From an uncultured Dehalococcoidia bacterium (GTDB taxonomy: Bacteria; Chloroflexota; Dehalococcoidia; Lucifugimonadales; UBA3495): DNA of 64,000 bases. Shown in pieces: positions 1 to 9,310 of this stretch. The position numbers were made by a program, and so were the translations under genes. Location: NCBI GenBank assembly GCA_958296445.1, contig OY282565.1, forward strand, positions 2,001,570 through 2,065,569, given 5' to 3'. Position 1 is the first letter of the stretch, and every line of letters starts with the position of its first letter. Below the pieces are notes generated by a model. That model made no database searches. It was not told where the DNA came from and saw only the letters and a program-made list of their open reading frames with translations.

Positions 1-34
1 GCGGCGGTTGCGAATAGGCGGCGGTTGGGGTTGG

Positions 35-1057
35 TTAGCCTACGGCTTGGCTGCCTACGGTTTCCATTATCAGCCTGGTTACGACGTAGGGGTCGCAGTT
101 GGCGTTGGGGCGGCGGTCTTCGATGTAGCCCTTTTGGTCGCGGGCTACCTGCCAGGGGATGCGGACTGAGGCGCCGCGGTCGGAAACGCCGTAGCGGAAC
201 TCGCGGTAGGAGCAGGTTTCGTGCAGGCCGGTGAGCCGCTCCTCGATGCGGTGTCCGTAGTTGGCGATGTGCAGGTCGTGGCGGGTCTTTAGGGCTTCGG
301 CGGCGGCGATGCAAGCGTCGTAATTTTCCCGCATCCGGTTGGTGGATACGTTGGTGTGGGCCCCGGCGCCGTTCCAGTCGCCCTTAACCGGCTTGGGGTC
401 GAGGGTGGCGCTGATGCCTTTGCTGCCGTCGGTTTTCTCCACGTCTTCGCCGATGCGGTAGAGGAGCCAGCGGGCCAGCCACAGGTGGTCCGCGACGGCG
501 GGGGCGCCGATGGGGCCAATCTGAAACTCCCATTGGGCGGGCATTACTTCGCCGTTAATGCCGGCGATGGCCAGTCCGGCTTCCATACAGGCATCCATGT
601 GCCTTTCGACTACCGGGCGGCCGTAGACTTCGTCGGAGCCGACGCCGCAGTAGTAGCCGCCTTGCGGGGCGGGAAAGCCGTTGTCGGGCCAGCCCAAGGG
701 CTTGATACCGTCGAAAAAGGTGTATTCCTGTTCGATGCCGAACCAGAAATCCAGAGAGGCGTACTTTTCGGCGGCGGCGGCGCAGCCGGCCCGGGTGTTG
801 GAGGGGTGGGGGGTCATATCGGGGAGGAGAACATCGCACATCACCAGCTTGTTGTTGCCGCCCCTTACCGGGTCGGGGACGACCAGCACCGGGTTAAGCA
901 CGCAGTCGGAGTTTTCGCCGGGGGCTTGGCTGGTGCTGGAGCCGTCAAAACCCCAAAGGTCAGGGTATTCGCCATCAGGGACGATCCGCCCCTTGGAACG
1001 CATTTTTGCCGTGGGCTTCTGCCCGTCAATCCAGATGTATTCAGCTTTGTAGCTCAT
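35..1057 (-). CDS. glnII: Glutamine synthetase, type II (GSII)
   Basis: Makes glutamine from glutamate, ammonia and ATP in the cytosol. The 340-residue protein has the compact GSII (eukaryote/Rhizobium/Streptomyces-like) layout rather than the roughly 450-residue GlnA layout: an N-terminal WIDG segment, the LWGFDGSST block near residue 35, FGIEQEYTFF near residue 105, and a nucleotide-binding GAGAHTNVST segment near residue 235. There is no adenylylation region of the GSI kind. The ATG start follows a GGAG site about 9 bases upstream. It is transcribed alone from a promoter at 1184-1213 with a leader of about 120 bases. Family assignment is firm. Whether the genome also has GlnA cannot be seen here. 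Confidence 0.95.
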   Translation of the reverse strand: MSYKAEYIWIDGQKPTAKMRSKGRIVPDGEYPDLWGFDGSSTSQAPGENSDCVLNPVLVVPDPVRGGNNKLVMCDVLLPDMTPHPSNTRAGCAAAAEKYASLDFWFGIEQEYTFFDGIKPLGWPDNGFPAPQGGYYCGVGSDEVYGRPVVERHMDACMEAGLAIAGINGEVMPAQWEFQIGPIGAPAVADHLWLARWLLYRIGEDVEKTDGSKGISATLDPKPVKGDWNGAGAHTNVSTNRMRENYDACIAAAEALKTRHDLHIANYGHRIEERLTGLHETCSYREFRYGVSDRGASVRIPWQVARDQKGYIEDRRPNANCDPYVVTRLIMETVGSQAVG

Positions 1058-1183
1058 CGCGTCGGGCTCCGCATTCGGATATTTCGGATATTTACGAATT
1101 GGGTTTTTACCTGAGCGCCATTTCCGCCGCGCCGGGTCGGGTTCCGGCCAATTTTCCTAGCGCCCGGCAGTAAAACACCTATG

Positions 1184-1213
1184 ATTATAGCACGGCAAAA
1201 TGGCGGTTCTCAA
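1184..1213 (-). promoter_or_regulatory. Promoter of glnII
   Basis: On the - strand, TTGAGA (1213-1208), an 18-base spacer and a perfect TATAAT (1189-1184) face glnII. The predicted start is near 1177, giving a leader of about 120 bases. The leader carries a short direct repeat (AAATATCCG twice) but no terminator-like hairpin that I can see. Confidence 0.7.
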
Positions 1214-1257
1214 ATGGGGTGTTAGACGGTTTGCGCCGCGCCGTCTGTCAGCCAAAA

Positions 1258-2628
1258 TTAGGGATAGCGATATGAGGGCGGGGGCGGCGAATCCGACCAC
1301 CAGGCTACGTTCACGCTGGCGCCGGGGGGCGGGGTGAACCGGAATTCGTCGTCGGCTACCGGGCCGTCGAACTCAATGGCGGTCACTTCGTGGCCGATGG
1401 CCTCCCGGCCGTCCATAGAATCCGGGATTCCGGCCAAACGCAGCAGGGTGCCTCGCTCGGCGTCCACCAGCAGCTCGCATTGGTTCACGTTCTCCCACCA
1501 GTAGCGCTGGATGCCGTTTAAGTTGGTTTCGCCCCTAACCCGGATGGCTTCCCGGCCGGCGAAGGCGGTTCGCTCCAGCGGCTCCAGCCACCAGGCACTG
1601 AGCAGGCACGACGGGTTAAGGGAACGCTGCTGAATAATGGCATACTCGGCGTCTAGGGTTTGGTATACATCATCGCCGGGCGTCAGCGGATGGGGGCTGA
1701 ACCGGGCGTTGAATTCAGGGGGGAGCGACGGCATAGGGGCGCCGGTTGTGGCCGTCTGCCGGGGCGGGTAGTAGCTCCACCAGATGTCGCCGTCGTATAC
1801 ATCTAGGCCGAGTTGTTGCCCGTCCGGGGCGATGGATTCTTTCAGGAACCGGGGCGGATTGGCCGCAACCAGCCGATGCCGGGCGTCGCCGCCGTTCCAC
1901 CATTCCCGCACTTCGGCCCGCACTGTGGCAAAGTTGTGCTGCGCGGTGTAGAGCAGACCGACCACTTCGCCGATGGTTTCCCAGCGGGCATTAAGGGGCG
2001 GCAAAGGTTCGCCGAAGCTGATGCTGCGGAACTCTTTGTTGGCGATGGGCCGCCCCTGAAACAGGGCGGTGGCACTGAGCAGGATGCCTCGCTCGGCGTC
2101 CACTACCAGATGAAACTCGTCCGGCTCCGCCCAAAGGCGTTGGTCGGAGGATTCATGCCATTGCCGCCGCCGCACGGCCCTGACCTCTATGCCGCGGCGC
2201 CCGGCGACTATACGGGTTCCGGTTAGGGAGAATGTCGCATCGGAGAGCAGGGAGGCCGGTTGCAACATTTCTTCAACTAGCAATGTTCCCGAACCCGGAA
2301 CGAGTACGCCGTCGCTGTTCGCGCTGACCTGCAACCGGGAGCAAACCAGTTCTCTGGAATCGCGCTTGACGCAGTGATACTGCGCGGCGCCGGTTATCAG
2401 ACCTGACGGCTTTCCGCCGGGTCTGCGTTCCCCAATAGGCGCAATCAAAGAACCCCGTGAACGCTCGCGCTCGCGCCATGCCTGCTGCGCCTCATCCAGC
2501 AGGCCCGGGTCGCTCCATTCTCTCAGTTCGACGGATACGCTGGTGAACCGCTCAGGCGCGGTATACATTAGTCCCAGTGCCTTAGCCAGCTCGCGGCGAG
2601 TTGCGCCGGTTTCCTGCGCGTCCGCCAT
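1258..2628 (-). CDS. Tandemly duplicated LolA-like hypothetical protein
   Basis: I do not recognise a named family. The 456-residue protein is an internal duplication: each half opens with a GLxYTAxxxF block (about residues 18 and 225), continues to a xEVREW/xELREW strand, and closes with the pair LLVDAERG (about 180 and 395) and a short strand ending in FxEP or FDGP. The VDAERGxLL signature resembles LolA/RseB-type lipoprotein-binding folds of Gram-positive-like bacteria, but no signal peptide is visible. The start at 2628 is chosen over an upstream ATG at 2688 because an AGAGGAAGG site lies just before it. It runs divergently from the HicB-like gene. Function is unknown; a protein-level sensor or carrier is only a guess. 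Confidence 0.75.
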   Translation of the reverse strand: MADAQETGATRRELAKALGLMYTAPERFTSVSVELREWSDPGLLDEAQQAWRERERSRGSLIAPIGERRPGGKPSGLITGAAQYHCVKRDSRELVCSRLQVSANSDGVLVPGSGTLLVEEMLQPASLLSDATFSLTGTRIVAGRRGIEVRAVRRRQWHESSDQRLWAEPDEFHLVVDAERGILLSATALFQGRPIANKEFRSISFGEPLPPLNARWETIGEVVGLLYTAQHNFATVRAEVREWWNGGDARHRLVAANPPRFLKESIAPDGQQLGLDVYDGDIWWSYYPPRQTATTGAPMPSLPPEFNARFSPHPLTPGDDVYQTLDAEYAIIQQRSLNPSCLLSAWWLEPLERTAFAGREAIRVRGETNLNGIQRYWWENVNQCELLVDAERGTLLRLAGIPDSMDGREAIGHEVTAIEFDGPVADDEFRFTPPPGASVNVAWWSDSPPPPSYRYP

Positions 2629-2768
2629 AGCAACCTTCCTCTGTCGGATTCCGGCAGTTACCGGGGCGGGGCGGTTGCCGAAAGCCATTCGTATATCAGT
2701 TTGACATTATTTAGCACATTGAGGCACACTTTAAGTCTACCCTAATGGTTCAGGAAAGGGGGGCAGTG

Positions 2769-3086
2769 ATGCGTAAAGTCACTTGTTACGCTTGGGGGCG
2801 GCCCGGCGACTGGGAGGGGATTTGCGTTGATTTTGACCTCCCGGCGCAAGGGGCGAGTCTTGAGGAAATCCGCAGCGAGCTTAATGACGCCATTGAGACC
2901 TATCTGGAATACGTATCCGAGTTGCCGGAAAGCGAGCAGGCCAGGTTCTTGAATCGCAAGGTTCCGCTGTGGTTGCGGCTGCGGCTGGCATTCTTGCACC
3001 GGGTTTTTGCTTTGTTGAATTCGTTGAAACTTCGGACGGAAGGCGAAGGGGTTGCCCGTGCCGGGCTAATCCGGTTCGCCCCGTGA
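2769..3086 (+). CDS. HicB-like (type II antitoxin superfamily) protein, solitary
   Basis: A 105-residue protein whose first 50 residues form a HicB-like partial RNase H fold: an aromatic strand, WEGICVDFDLPAQG, then the helix EEIRSELNDAIETYLEY. The rest is a basic amphipathic region without the usual ribbon-helix-helix or DNA-binding tail. ATG at 2769 is preferred over 2745 because of the AGGAAAGGGGGG site just upstream. No HicA-type toxin lies next to it, so it may be a stand-alone domain protein rather than an antitoxin. It ends about 40 bases before the ribosomal promoter. Confidence 0.65.
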   Translation: MRKVTCYAWGRPGDWEGICVDFDLPAQGASLEEIRSELNDAIETYLEYVSELPESEQARFLNRKVPLWLRLRLAFLHRVFALLNSLKLRTEGEGVARAGLIRFAP

Positions 3087-3127
3087 ATTTCAGGCAAGTC
3101 CGCGCCATCCTTAACGGTAAAAGCCGC

Positions 3128-3156
3128 TTGACATTGTTCCCGGCCTTTGCTAAATT
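3128..3156 (+). promoter_or_regulatory. Promoter of the ribosomal superoperon
   Basis: TTGACA (3128-3133), a 17-base spacer and TAAATT (3151-3156) form a near-consensus sigma-70 promoter 36 bases upstream of rpsL. The predicted start is near 3163. It is the strongest promoter I could find for the long + strand ribosomal run. Confidence 0.8.
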
Positions 3157-3191
3157 AGGCGTCCCACCGAATCGTGTGCGGAGAATTATCT

Positions 3192-3608
3192 ATGCCAACA
3201 GTCAATCAACTGGTTCGCAAGGGGCGGGAGCCGGTTCGCAAGCGGACTAAGGCGCCGGCCATGCACTGGGTTCAGAACTCGTTGCGCAACCGGGTGAAGT
3301 GGGGGCCGGGCTGCCCGCAGCGGCGCGGCGTCTGCATCCAGGTGCGCACTATGACCCCCAAGAAGCCCAACTCGGCGCTGCGTAAAATCGCTCGCGTCCG
3401 GCTGACCAACGGGGTCGAGGTCACCGCCTACATCGGCGGCGAAGGACACAACCTGCAAGAGCACTCCGTGGTGCTGGTGCGCGGCGGACGGGTCAAGGAT
3501 CTGCCCGGCGTCCGCTACCACGTCGTCCGCAGCGCGTTGGACTGCGAGGGCGTCAACGACCGGCGGCAGGGCCGCAGCAAGTACGGAGCCAGCCGCCCCC
3601 GCCGCTAG
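3192..3608 (+). CDS. rpsL: 30S ribosomal protein S12
   Basis: Decoding-centre protein of the small subunit. The 138-residue form carries the extra stretch of about 14 residues between the N-terminal tail and the QRRGVC block that is also found in Bacillus-type S12, and lacks in Proteobacteria. [11 protein letters not shown] keeps the lysine that is changed in streptomycin-resistant mutants, and the second loop [18 protein letters not shown] is intact, so the protein predicts drug sensitivity at this site. ATG at 3192 is used because GGAGAA precedes it; an upstream in-frame start at 3174 has no support. Confidence 0.97.
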   Translation: MPTVNQLVRKGREPVRKRTKAPAMHWVQNSLRNRVKWGPGCPQRRGVCIQVRTMTPKKPNSALRKIARVRLTNGVEVTAYIGGEGHNLQEHSVVLVRGGRVKDLPGVRYHVVRSALDCEGVNDRRQGRSKYGASRPRR

Positions 3609-3653
3609 TCGTCGGGGCGGTACACTCAAACCCTTAGCAAGGTGTAAAAGCAA

Positions 3654-4124
3654 ATGTCCAGAAGGAGACGCGCCGAGCGCCGCATCACCGCGCCCGACCC
3701 GCGCTTCAGCAACGTAGAGCTGGCCCGGTTTATCAACCGGCTGATGTTGTGTGGCAAGAAGTCCACCGCCCAGCGGCTGGCCTACAACGCATTCACGATA
3801 ATTCAGGGCGAATCGAACCGCGAGCCGCTGGAGGTCTTTCAGCAGGCCCTGCGCAACGCCACCCCAGCGGTGGAAGTGCGGCCCAAGCGCGTGGGCGGCG
3901 CCACTATCCAGGTGCCTACCGAGTTGCGCGTCGAGCGCAGCGAGGCCCTGGCTATGCGCTGGCTAATCCGGGGGGCCCGGTCGCGCAAGGGTGTGCCTAT
4001 GCGCCGGGGGCTGGCCTCGGAGCTGATGGACGCTTCAAGGGGCGAAGGTTCGGCTGTCCGCCGAAGGGAGGAATTGCACCGGATGGCCGAGGCCAACCGT
4101 GCCTTTGTTCATTACCGCCGGTAA
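3654..4124 (+). CDS. rpsG: 30S ribosomal protein S7
   Basis: Nucleates assembly of the 16S rRNA 3' domain. The 156-residue length is normal, and the signature [18 protein letters not shown] replaces the more common DPxYxSxxVxKFIN block near residue 15-35. The C-terminal helix with [16 protein letters not shown] is complete. It lies 45 bases after rpsL. A short inverted repeat (ATTCCGGC and GCCGGAAT) sits between its stop and fusA at 4124-4150 and could be an intercistronic control site, but this is unproven. Confidence 0.96.
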   Translation: MSRRRRAERRITAPDPRFSNVELARFINRLMLCGKKSTAQRLAYNAFTIIQGESNREPLEVFQQALRNATPAVEVRPKRVGGATIQVPTELRVERSEALAMRWLIRGARSRKGVPMRRGLASELMDASRGEGSAVRRREELHRMAEANRAFVHYRR

Positions 4125-4187
4125 TTCCGGCGCTCCGGCAATGCCGGAATAATGACGACAGGTTGCTCTCCCCCTGTGCCTAGCGAG

Positions 4188-6263
4188 ATGACAAACGCAT
4201 TCCCCATAGAAAAAATCCGCAACATCGGTTTCATCGCGCACATTGACGCCGGTAAAACCACCGTAACCGAGCAGGTGCTTTACGCCACCGGCCGCATTCA
4301 TCGGGCGGGCGGCGTGGACGACGGCACCACCGCTATGGACTGGATGCCCCAGGAACGGGAGCGGGGCATTACCATCACCGCCGCGGCCACCAGTGCCCAC
4401 TGGCAGGACTGCCGCATCAACATCATAGACACCCCCGGCCACGTGGACTTCACCGCCGAAGTGGAGCGCTCCCTGCGGGTGCTGGACGGCGGGGTAGTGG
4501 TGCTGGACGCCGTGGCCGGAGTGCAGTCGCAGTCGGAAACAGTCTGGCGGCAGGCCGACACCTATTCGGTTCCCCGTATCTGCTTCGTCAACAAGATGGA
4601 CCGGGTGGGCGCCAGCTATGAGCGCACCCTGGAGTCGATCCGCCGCCGTCTGAACGGCAACCCGGTCGCGATCCAGTTGCCTATGGGCGAGGAATCCGAC
4701 TTCTGCGGCACTATTGACCTCATCGGGGGCCGCGCCACTGTCTACCCGGTGGGCCGCGGCGCCCGCAGCAGCGCCGAAGATTACGAAGACGTCCCTGTTC
4801 CTTCCGAGTTCGAGGAAGACTATCTGCGCTACCGTCAGGAAATGGTTGAGAAGATAGTCGAAACGGATGAGCAGTTGCTCATCCGTTATCTTGAGGGCGA
4901 GGAGCTGTCCCCCGGAGACCTGCGCGACGCCCTGCGCCGGGCTACCGTGTCCCGCACTCTGGTGCCGGTGCTGTGCGGCAGCGCCATCTCCGGCAAGGGG
5001 ATTCATCCTCTCTTGAACTCCGTGCTGTATTACCTGCCCTCGCCGTCGGACGTGCCGCCGGTGGAGGGCGTCAACCCCCGCACCGAAGAAACGGAGCTGC
5101 GCCACCCCGACGAGGAAGGGCCGCTGGCGGCTCTGGCCTTCAAGGTGGCGACCGACCCTTACGTGGGGCGGCTGGTGTTCCTGCGGGTCTACTCCGGGCG
5201 GGTGAAAGCCGGGGCGTCGGTGCAGAACGTTTCCCGCAAGGGGCGCGAGCGTATGGGCCGCCTGTTGCTGATGCACGCCAACCACCGCGAGGAGCTGGAA
5301 GACGTGACCGCCGGCAACATCTGCGCCGCCGTCGGCCTGAAGAACACCTTTACCGGCGACACGATTTGCGCCGACGTGAACCAAGTTATACTGGAGCCGC
5401 CCAAGTTCCCTAGCCCGGTGGTGTCAGTAGCCATCGAACCGATGACCCGCGCCGACCAGGACAGGTTGAGCGACGCCCTGCGCAAGCTGTCCGACGAAGA
5501 CCCCACCTTTGTGGTGCGTTTCAACGAGGAAACAGGCCAGACGGTTATGTCGGGTATGGGCGAGCTGCATCTGGAAGTGCTGGTAGACCGGATGCGCCGC
5601 GAGTTCAGCGTCGAGGCCCAAGTGGGACGCCCGCGGGTGTCCTACCGGGAAACGCTGTCCCGCCCCTACCGCTCCGACGCCCGGTTCGTGCGGCAGACGG
5701 GCGGCCACGGCCAATATGGACACGTGGTGCTGATGCTGGAGCCGCTGGAGCGGGGAGAGGGCATCCAGTTCGTGAACGCCATCGCCGGGGGCGTGATTCC
5801 CCGCGAGTACATCCCCGCCGTGGAGCGCGGCGTGCGGGAAGCACTGGACAACGGGCCGCTGGGCGGTTATCCTCTGGTAGACTTGAAAGTGTCTCTGGTG
5901 GACGGTAGCTTTCATAACGTTGACTCCTCGGAGATAGCTTTCCGAAGCGCCGGAATGATGGCGATTCGGGAAGGGGCCGCCAAGGCCGGCGCGGTGCTGC
6001 TGGAGCCCATCGCGGAACTGGAAGTGGTGACGCCCGGCGAGTTTCTGAGCGACGTGATTGGCGATTTGGGAACGCGCCGCGCCCAAATCCGCACCATCGA
6101 GGGGCAGGAAGGCATTCAGACGGTGCGCGCGCTGGCGCCGCTGGGGGAGACGTTCTCCTACACCACGGCCCTGCGCTCCATCACCCAGGGGCGGGCTTCC
6201 TATACTATGGAGTTCCGCTATTACGAGCCGGTTCCCGAGGGGTTGCTCCGAACCCTGCTTTAG
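4188..6263 (+). CDS. fusA: Translation elongation factor G
   Basis: GTPase that drives translocation on the ribosome. At about 691 residues it has the standard domains: G motifs AHIDAGKTT (17-25), RGITI, DTPGH and NKMD, then domain II, the III-V region with GQYGH, and the C-terminal EFRYYEPVP end. I chose ATG 4188 because it places the first G motif 17 residues in, as in most EF-Gs; ATG 4152 is an alternative and neither has a strong ribosome binding site. It completes the str cluster, but the tuf gene that usually follows is absent. Confidence 0.96.
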   Translation: MTNAFPIEKIRNIGFIAHIDAGKTTVTEQVLYATGRIHRAGGVDDGTTAMDWMPQERERGITITAAATSAHWQDCRINIIDTPGHVDFTAEVERSLRVLDGGVVVLDAVAGVQSQSETVWRQADTYSVPRICFVNKMDRVGASYERTLESIRRRLNGNPVAIQLPMGEESDFCGTIDLIGGRATVYPVGRGARSSAEDYEDVPVPSEFEEDYLRYRQEMVEKIVETDEQLLIRYLEGEELSPGDLRDALRRATVSRTLVPVLCGSAISGKGIHPLLNSVLYYLPSPSDVPPVEGVNPRTEETELRHPDEEGPLAALAFKVATDPYVGRLVFLRVYSGRVKAGASVQNVSRKGRERMGRLLLMHANHREELEDVTAGNICAAVGLKNTFTGDTICADVNQVILEPPKFPSPVVSVAIEPMTRADQDRLSDALRKLSDEDPTFVVRFNEETGQTVMSGMGELHLEVLVDRMRREFSVEAQVGRPRVSYRETLSRPYRSDARFVRQTGGHGQYGHVVLMLEPLERGEGIQFVNAIAGGVIPREYIPAVERGVREALDNGPLGGYPLVDLKVSLVDGSFHNVDSSEIAFRSAGMMAIREGAAKAGAVLLEPIAELEVVTPGEFLSDVIGDLGTRRAQIRTIEGQEGIQTVRALAPLGETFSYTTALRSITQGRASYTMEFRYYEPVPEGLLRTLL

Positions 6264-6368
6264 CGGAAACGCTGAAGTCTCTGGGACAGATTCGGCGCAG
6301 TTTTTCGGGCTTAATTTTGACGCAGTTGCAGGTCGGGCCAGCAGGGCCCGGCGGGCTGAAGAAGGCGT

Positions 6369-6680
6369 ATGCAAGCAAGGCAGAAAGTCAGGATTATCCT
6401 AAAAGCGTTCGACCACAAGATGCTGGACACTTCCACCGGGCAGATTGTGGAGACCGCGGAGCGAACCGGGGCCAGAGTCGCCGGGCCGGTGCCTCTGCCC
6501 ACTCACATACGCCGTTTCTGCGTCATTCGCGGGCCGCACGTGGACAAGGACTCGCGGGAGCATTTCGAGATTCGCACCCACAAGCGGCTGATTGACATTC
6601 TGGAGCCTACGTCCAAGACCATAGACTCGTTGACCCGGCTGAACCTTCCCGCCGGGGTTGACATATCCATTAAACTGTAG
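6369..6680 (+). CDS. rpsJ: 30S ribosomal protein S10
   Basis: Small-subunit head protein and, in other bacteria, a NusB/NusG partner in antitermination. The 103 residues include the usual [15 protein letters not shown] opening, the long loop [14 protein letters not shown] and the VDISIKL end. It opens the S10 cluster 105 bases after fusA. A GAAGAAGG site precedes the ATG. No separate S10 leader promoter is convincing. Confidence 0.96.
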   Translation: MQARQKVRIILKAFDHKMLDTSTGQIVETAERTGARVAGPVPLPTHIRRFCVIRGPHVDKDSREHFEIRTHKRLIDILEPTSKTIDSLTRLNLPAGVDISIKL

Positions 6681-6732
6681 GTTCCCGCTCGGATTCTTGG
6701 CCCTACCCTAGCAACGGAACTCCGGCAGGCTT

Positions 6733-6752
6733 CGCCCGGTTGCGGCCGGGCG
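6733..6752 (+). other. GC-rich hairpin between rpsJ and rplC
   Basis: CGCCCGG and CCGGGCG (7 bp) can pair around a 6-base loop. There is no U-tract, so it is not a standard terminator. It lies in a 103-base gap, unusually long for this operon, and could be an RNA processing or autoregulatory site; this is a guess. Confidence 0.35.
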
Positions 6753-6783
6753 TCCGCCGGTGAACTTTCAAGGTCGGTTGACT

Positions 6784-7398
6784 ATGCTTCGGGGATTTCT
6801 TGGCAAAAAAATAGGTATGACTCAGATTTTCCGGGAAAACGGCAGTGTTGTCCCGGTGACGCTGATTGAGGCGGGCCCCTGCGTCGTAACCCAGGTTAAA
6901 ACCAAGGAAAGCGACGGCTACGCGGCCATTCAGTTGGGCTTTGGCAGCGTCAAGCGCCCCAACAAGCCGATGCAGGGCCATTTCCGGCCCAGCCGGGCCA
7001 GCCGCTACCTGCGGGAAGTGAAAGCTGATAACCCGTCGGAATTTTCCGTAGGCCAGAGTGTGGGCGTAGACATTTTCGCCGAGGGCGAAAAAATAGACGT
7101 CATCGGGCGCTCCAAGGGCCGGGGATTCGCCGGGACAATGAAGCGGCACGGCTTCGGCGGCGGCCCTCGCACTCACGGGCAGTCCGACCGCGCCCGCGCC
7201 CCCGGCTCCATCGGCGGCGGCACCACCCCCGGCAAGGTGTTCAAGGGAATGAAAATGGCCGGGCATATGGGCGACCGCCGTATCACCGTCAAGGGGCTGG
7301 AAATCGTTGGCGTGGACACCGACCGCAACATCCTTATCGTCAAGGGGGGCATCCCCGGCGCGCCCAACAGTCTGGTGCAAATCCGGCGGGCCGCCTAG
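6784..7398 (+). CDS. rplC: 50S ribosomal protein L3
   Basis: Early 23S rRNA assembly protein near the peptidyl-transferase centre. The 204-residue chain has the FLGKKIGMTQIF opening, the central KGRGFAGTMKRHGFGGGP loop with the glutamine-methylation-type region RTHGQSDR, and the GAPNSLVQI end. ATG at 6784 follows AAGGTCGG; the in-frame codon at 6760 is less likely. Confidence 0.96.
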   Translation: MLRGFLGKKIGMTQIFRENGSVVPVTLIEAGPCVVTQVKTKESDGYAAIQLGFGSVKRPNKPMQGHFRPSRASRYLREVKADNPSEFSVGQSVGVDIFAEGEKIDVIGRSKGRGFAGTMKRHGFGGGPRTHGQSDRARAPGSIGGGTTPGKVFKGMKMAGHMGDRRITVKGLEIVGVDTDRNILIVKGGIPGAPNSLVQIRRAA

Positions 7399-7441
7399 CC
7401 CACTCTTGCCGGGACAGTTGAAAGCCACAGGCAGCAGCATT

Positions 7442-8179
7442 ATGCAAGTCGCAGTAAGAAATCAGTCCGGCGATACCGTTGAGAGCATCGAACTCGACGA
7501 TCTCGTCTTTAACGTGCCGATGAACCGCACTTTGGTGCATCAGGCAATGGTCATATACCAGTCCAACCGGCGGCAAGGCACCCACGACACCAAGACCCGC
7601 GCCGAGGTGTCGGGCGGGGGCCGCAAGCCGTGGATACAGAAACATACCGGCCGCGCCCGTCAGGGCAGCACCCGCTCGCCCCACTGGCGGCATGGCGGCG
7701 TGGCCTTTGGCCCCCACCCGCGCAGCCACCGCCTGGCCCTGCCCCGCCGGATGCGCCGCTTGGCCCTGCGCTGTGTGCTGTCGGACAAGGCCCGCAACGG
7801 GCGAATCGTCTGCCTGGATTCAATGGACGGCATAGACGGCAAGACGCGCTCAATGGCCGGTTTGCTGGAGCGGCTGAACGTTTCCGGTTCGGCGCTGGTT
7901 GTCACGCTGGGTGCCGACCAGGACGTGGTGCGGGCCGCTGGCAACCTGCAAAAAATCTACACCCTTCCGGTAAATCAGTTGAATGCGGAGAACCTGCTCT
8001 CCCGGGATACGCTGATTATGACTGTGGATGCCGCCCGGTGGGCCGAAGATACCCTGGCCTCGGAGCCTCACGGGCGCCGCGGACGCAAGTTCGCCCGTTC
8101 CGTTGCCGGGGCCGACGCGGAGCCGGAAGAGGAACCCGTGTCCGAGGCGCAGGACGGCGCGGATGAGGACGGCGAGTAG
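7442..8179 (+). CDS. rplD: 50S ribosomal protein L4 with acidic C-terminal tail
   Basis: Exit-tunnel protein. The conserved tunnel loop is intact (GGGRKPWIQKHTGRARQG, then SPHWRHGGVAFGP). At 245 residues it is about 35-40 longer than typical because the end is a Glu/Asp-rich disordered tail (EPEEEPVSEAQDGADEDGE). Start at ATG 7442 is set by homology, since the open frame extends further upstream through rplC. It is followed by rplW after one base. Confidence 0.94.
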   Translation: MQVAVRNQSGDTVESIELDDLVFNVPMNRTLVHQAMVIYQSNRRQGTHDTKTRAEVSGGGRKPWIQKHTGRARQGSTRSPHWRHGGVAFGPHPRSHRLALPRRMRRLALRCVLSDKARNGRIVCLDSMDGIDGKTRSMAGLLERLNVSGSALVVTLGADQDVVRAAGNLQKIYTLPVNQLNAENLLSRDTLIMTVDAARWAEDTLASEPHGRRGRKFARSVAGADAEPEEEPVSEAQDGADEDGE

Positions 8180-8180
8180 C

Positions 8181-8465
8181 ATGGACATTCACCGCGTTCT
8201 GGTTAAGCCAACCATCACGGAAAAAAGCACTATCTTGCAGGAATCGGGAAAGTATACTTTTGAAATCGCTCCTAGGGCCAACAAGGTGCAGGTCAAGGAG
8301 GCGGTGGAGAAAAACTTTGGCGTTGACGTTCTGGACGTCAACATCTCCAAGCTGCGGGGCAAGCGCAAGCGCTACGGCCCCCGCTCGGTGAAACAGCCCG
8401 ACACCAAAAAAGCAGTGGTCACCCTGAAGCCGGGCGACCGCATCAACCTTATAGAAGGATTGTAG
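8181..8465 (+). CDS. rplW: 50S ribosomal protein L23
   Basis: Sits at the tunnel exit and docks trigger factor and SRP. The 94-residue protein has the [11 protein letters not shown] opening and the basic loop [12 protein letters not shown]. The ATG comes one base after the rplD stop, implying coupled translation. Confidence 0.96.
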   Translation: MDIHRVLVKPTITEKSTILQESGKYTFEIAPRANKVQVKEAVEKNFGVDVLDVNISKLRGKRKRYGPRSVKQPDTKKAVVTLKPGDRINLIEGL

Positions 8466-8475
8466 GGGAAGCCCT

Positions 8476-9309
8476 ATGCCCCTGAAAAACTTTAGGCCAA
8501 TAACGCCGGGAACCCGGAATGCGGTGCGGGCATCTTTTGAGGAGCTGACCGCCAGCAAGCCGGAAAAGTCCCTGATTTCCCGCAAGAAGAACCATGCCGG
8601 GCGCAACAACCGGGGGCGGGTGACTGCTCAGGGGCGCGGTGGCGGCTCGCGGCGGATGTACCGCGAGGTTGACTTCAAGCGAAAGAAGGACGGCGTTCCG
8701 GCGTGGGTTCAGTCCATTGAGTACGACCCCAACCGCACTACCCGCATCGCCCTGATTTTCTACGCCGACGGCGAGAAGAGCTATATCCTGGCCCCCCACG
8801 GATTGTCCGTGGGCGCCCGAGTGCAGTCCGGCCCTGATGCCGAGGTGAGTCTGGGCAACTCGCTGCCGCTGACCAACATCCCGACCGGCACGGTGGTGCA
8901 TAACTTGGAGCTTACCCCCGGCCGCGGCGGCCAACTGGTGCGCGGGGCCGGAACGGGGGCGCAGGTGCTGTCCCGGGAGGGGGAGTATGTGCTGATTCGT
9001 CTCCCGTCGGGGCAGATGCGCCGTATCCTGTTGCGCTGTAGGGCCAGCATCGGCCAGCTTTCCAACCCCGACCACAAGAACGAGAGTCTGGGCAAGGCCG
9101 GGGCGTCGCGGCACATGGGCCGTCGGCCCCACGTGCGGGGCGTCGCCAAAAACCCGGTAGACCACCCCCACGGCGGCGGCGAGGGCCGCTCGCCCATCGG
9201 TATGCCCGGCCCCAAGTCGCCGACGGGCAAACCCACCCTCGGTCACAAGACGCGCCGCCGCAAGAAGGCGTCCACCAAGTTTATTGTGCGCCGGGGCAGG
9301 AGACGCTAA
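8476..9309 (+). CDS. rplB: 50S ribosomal protein L2
   Basis: Large-subunit protein needed for peptidyl-transferase assembly and subunit joining. The full 277-residue length is present, with the [18 protein letters not shown] opening region, the SH3-like and OB domains, and the C-terminal [17 protein letters not shown] signature including the conserved histidine. Spacing to rplW (10 bases) and rpsS (1 base) is operon-like. Confidence 0.97.
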   Translation: MPLKNFRPITPGTRNAVRASFEELTASKPEKSLISRKKNHAGRNNRGRVTAQGRGGGSRRMYREVDFKRKKDGVPAWVQSIEYDPNRTTRIALIFYADGEKSYILAPHGLSVGARVQSGPDAEVSLGNSLPLTNIPTGTVVHNLELTPGRGGQLVRGAGTGAQVLSREGEYVLIRLPSGQMRRILLRCRASIGQLSNPDHKNESLGKAGASRHMGRRPHVRGVAKNPVDHPHGGGEGRSPIGMPGPKSPTGKPTLGHKTRRRKKASTKFIVRRGRRR

Positions 9310-9310
9310 A

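Noticed and set aside
35..1114. Long + strand open frame opposite glnII
   Set aside because: High GC content opens antisense frames; the protein has no recognisable domain and glnII is certain.
2745..3086. HicAB toxin-antitoxin pair
   Set aside because: Only a HicB-like protein is present; no HicA-like frame of 50-80 residues lies on either side.
3192..3608. S12 longer than E. coli S12 by an internal insertion
   Set aside because: The same insertion is known in Bacillus-type S12 of 138 residues, so it is a normal lineage form and not novel.
6264..6368. S10 leader-type attenuator
   Set aside because: No stem with a U-tract or L4-binding-like structure could be recognised in the 105-base gap.
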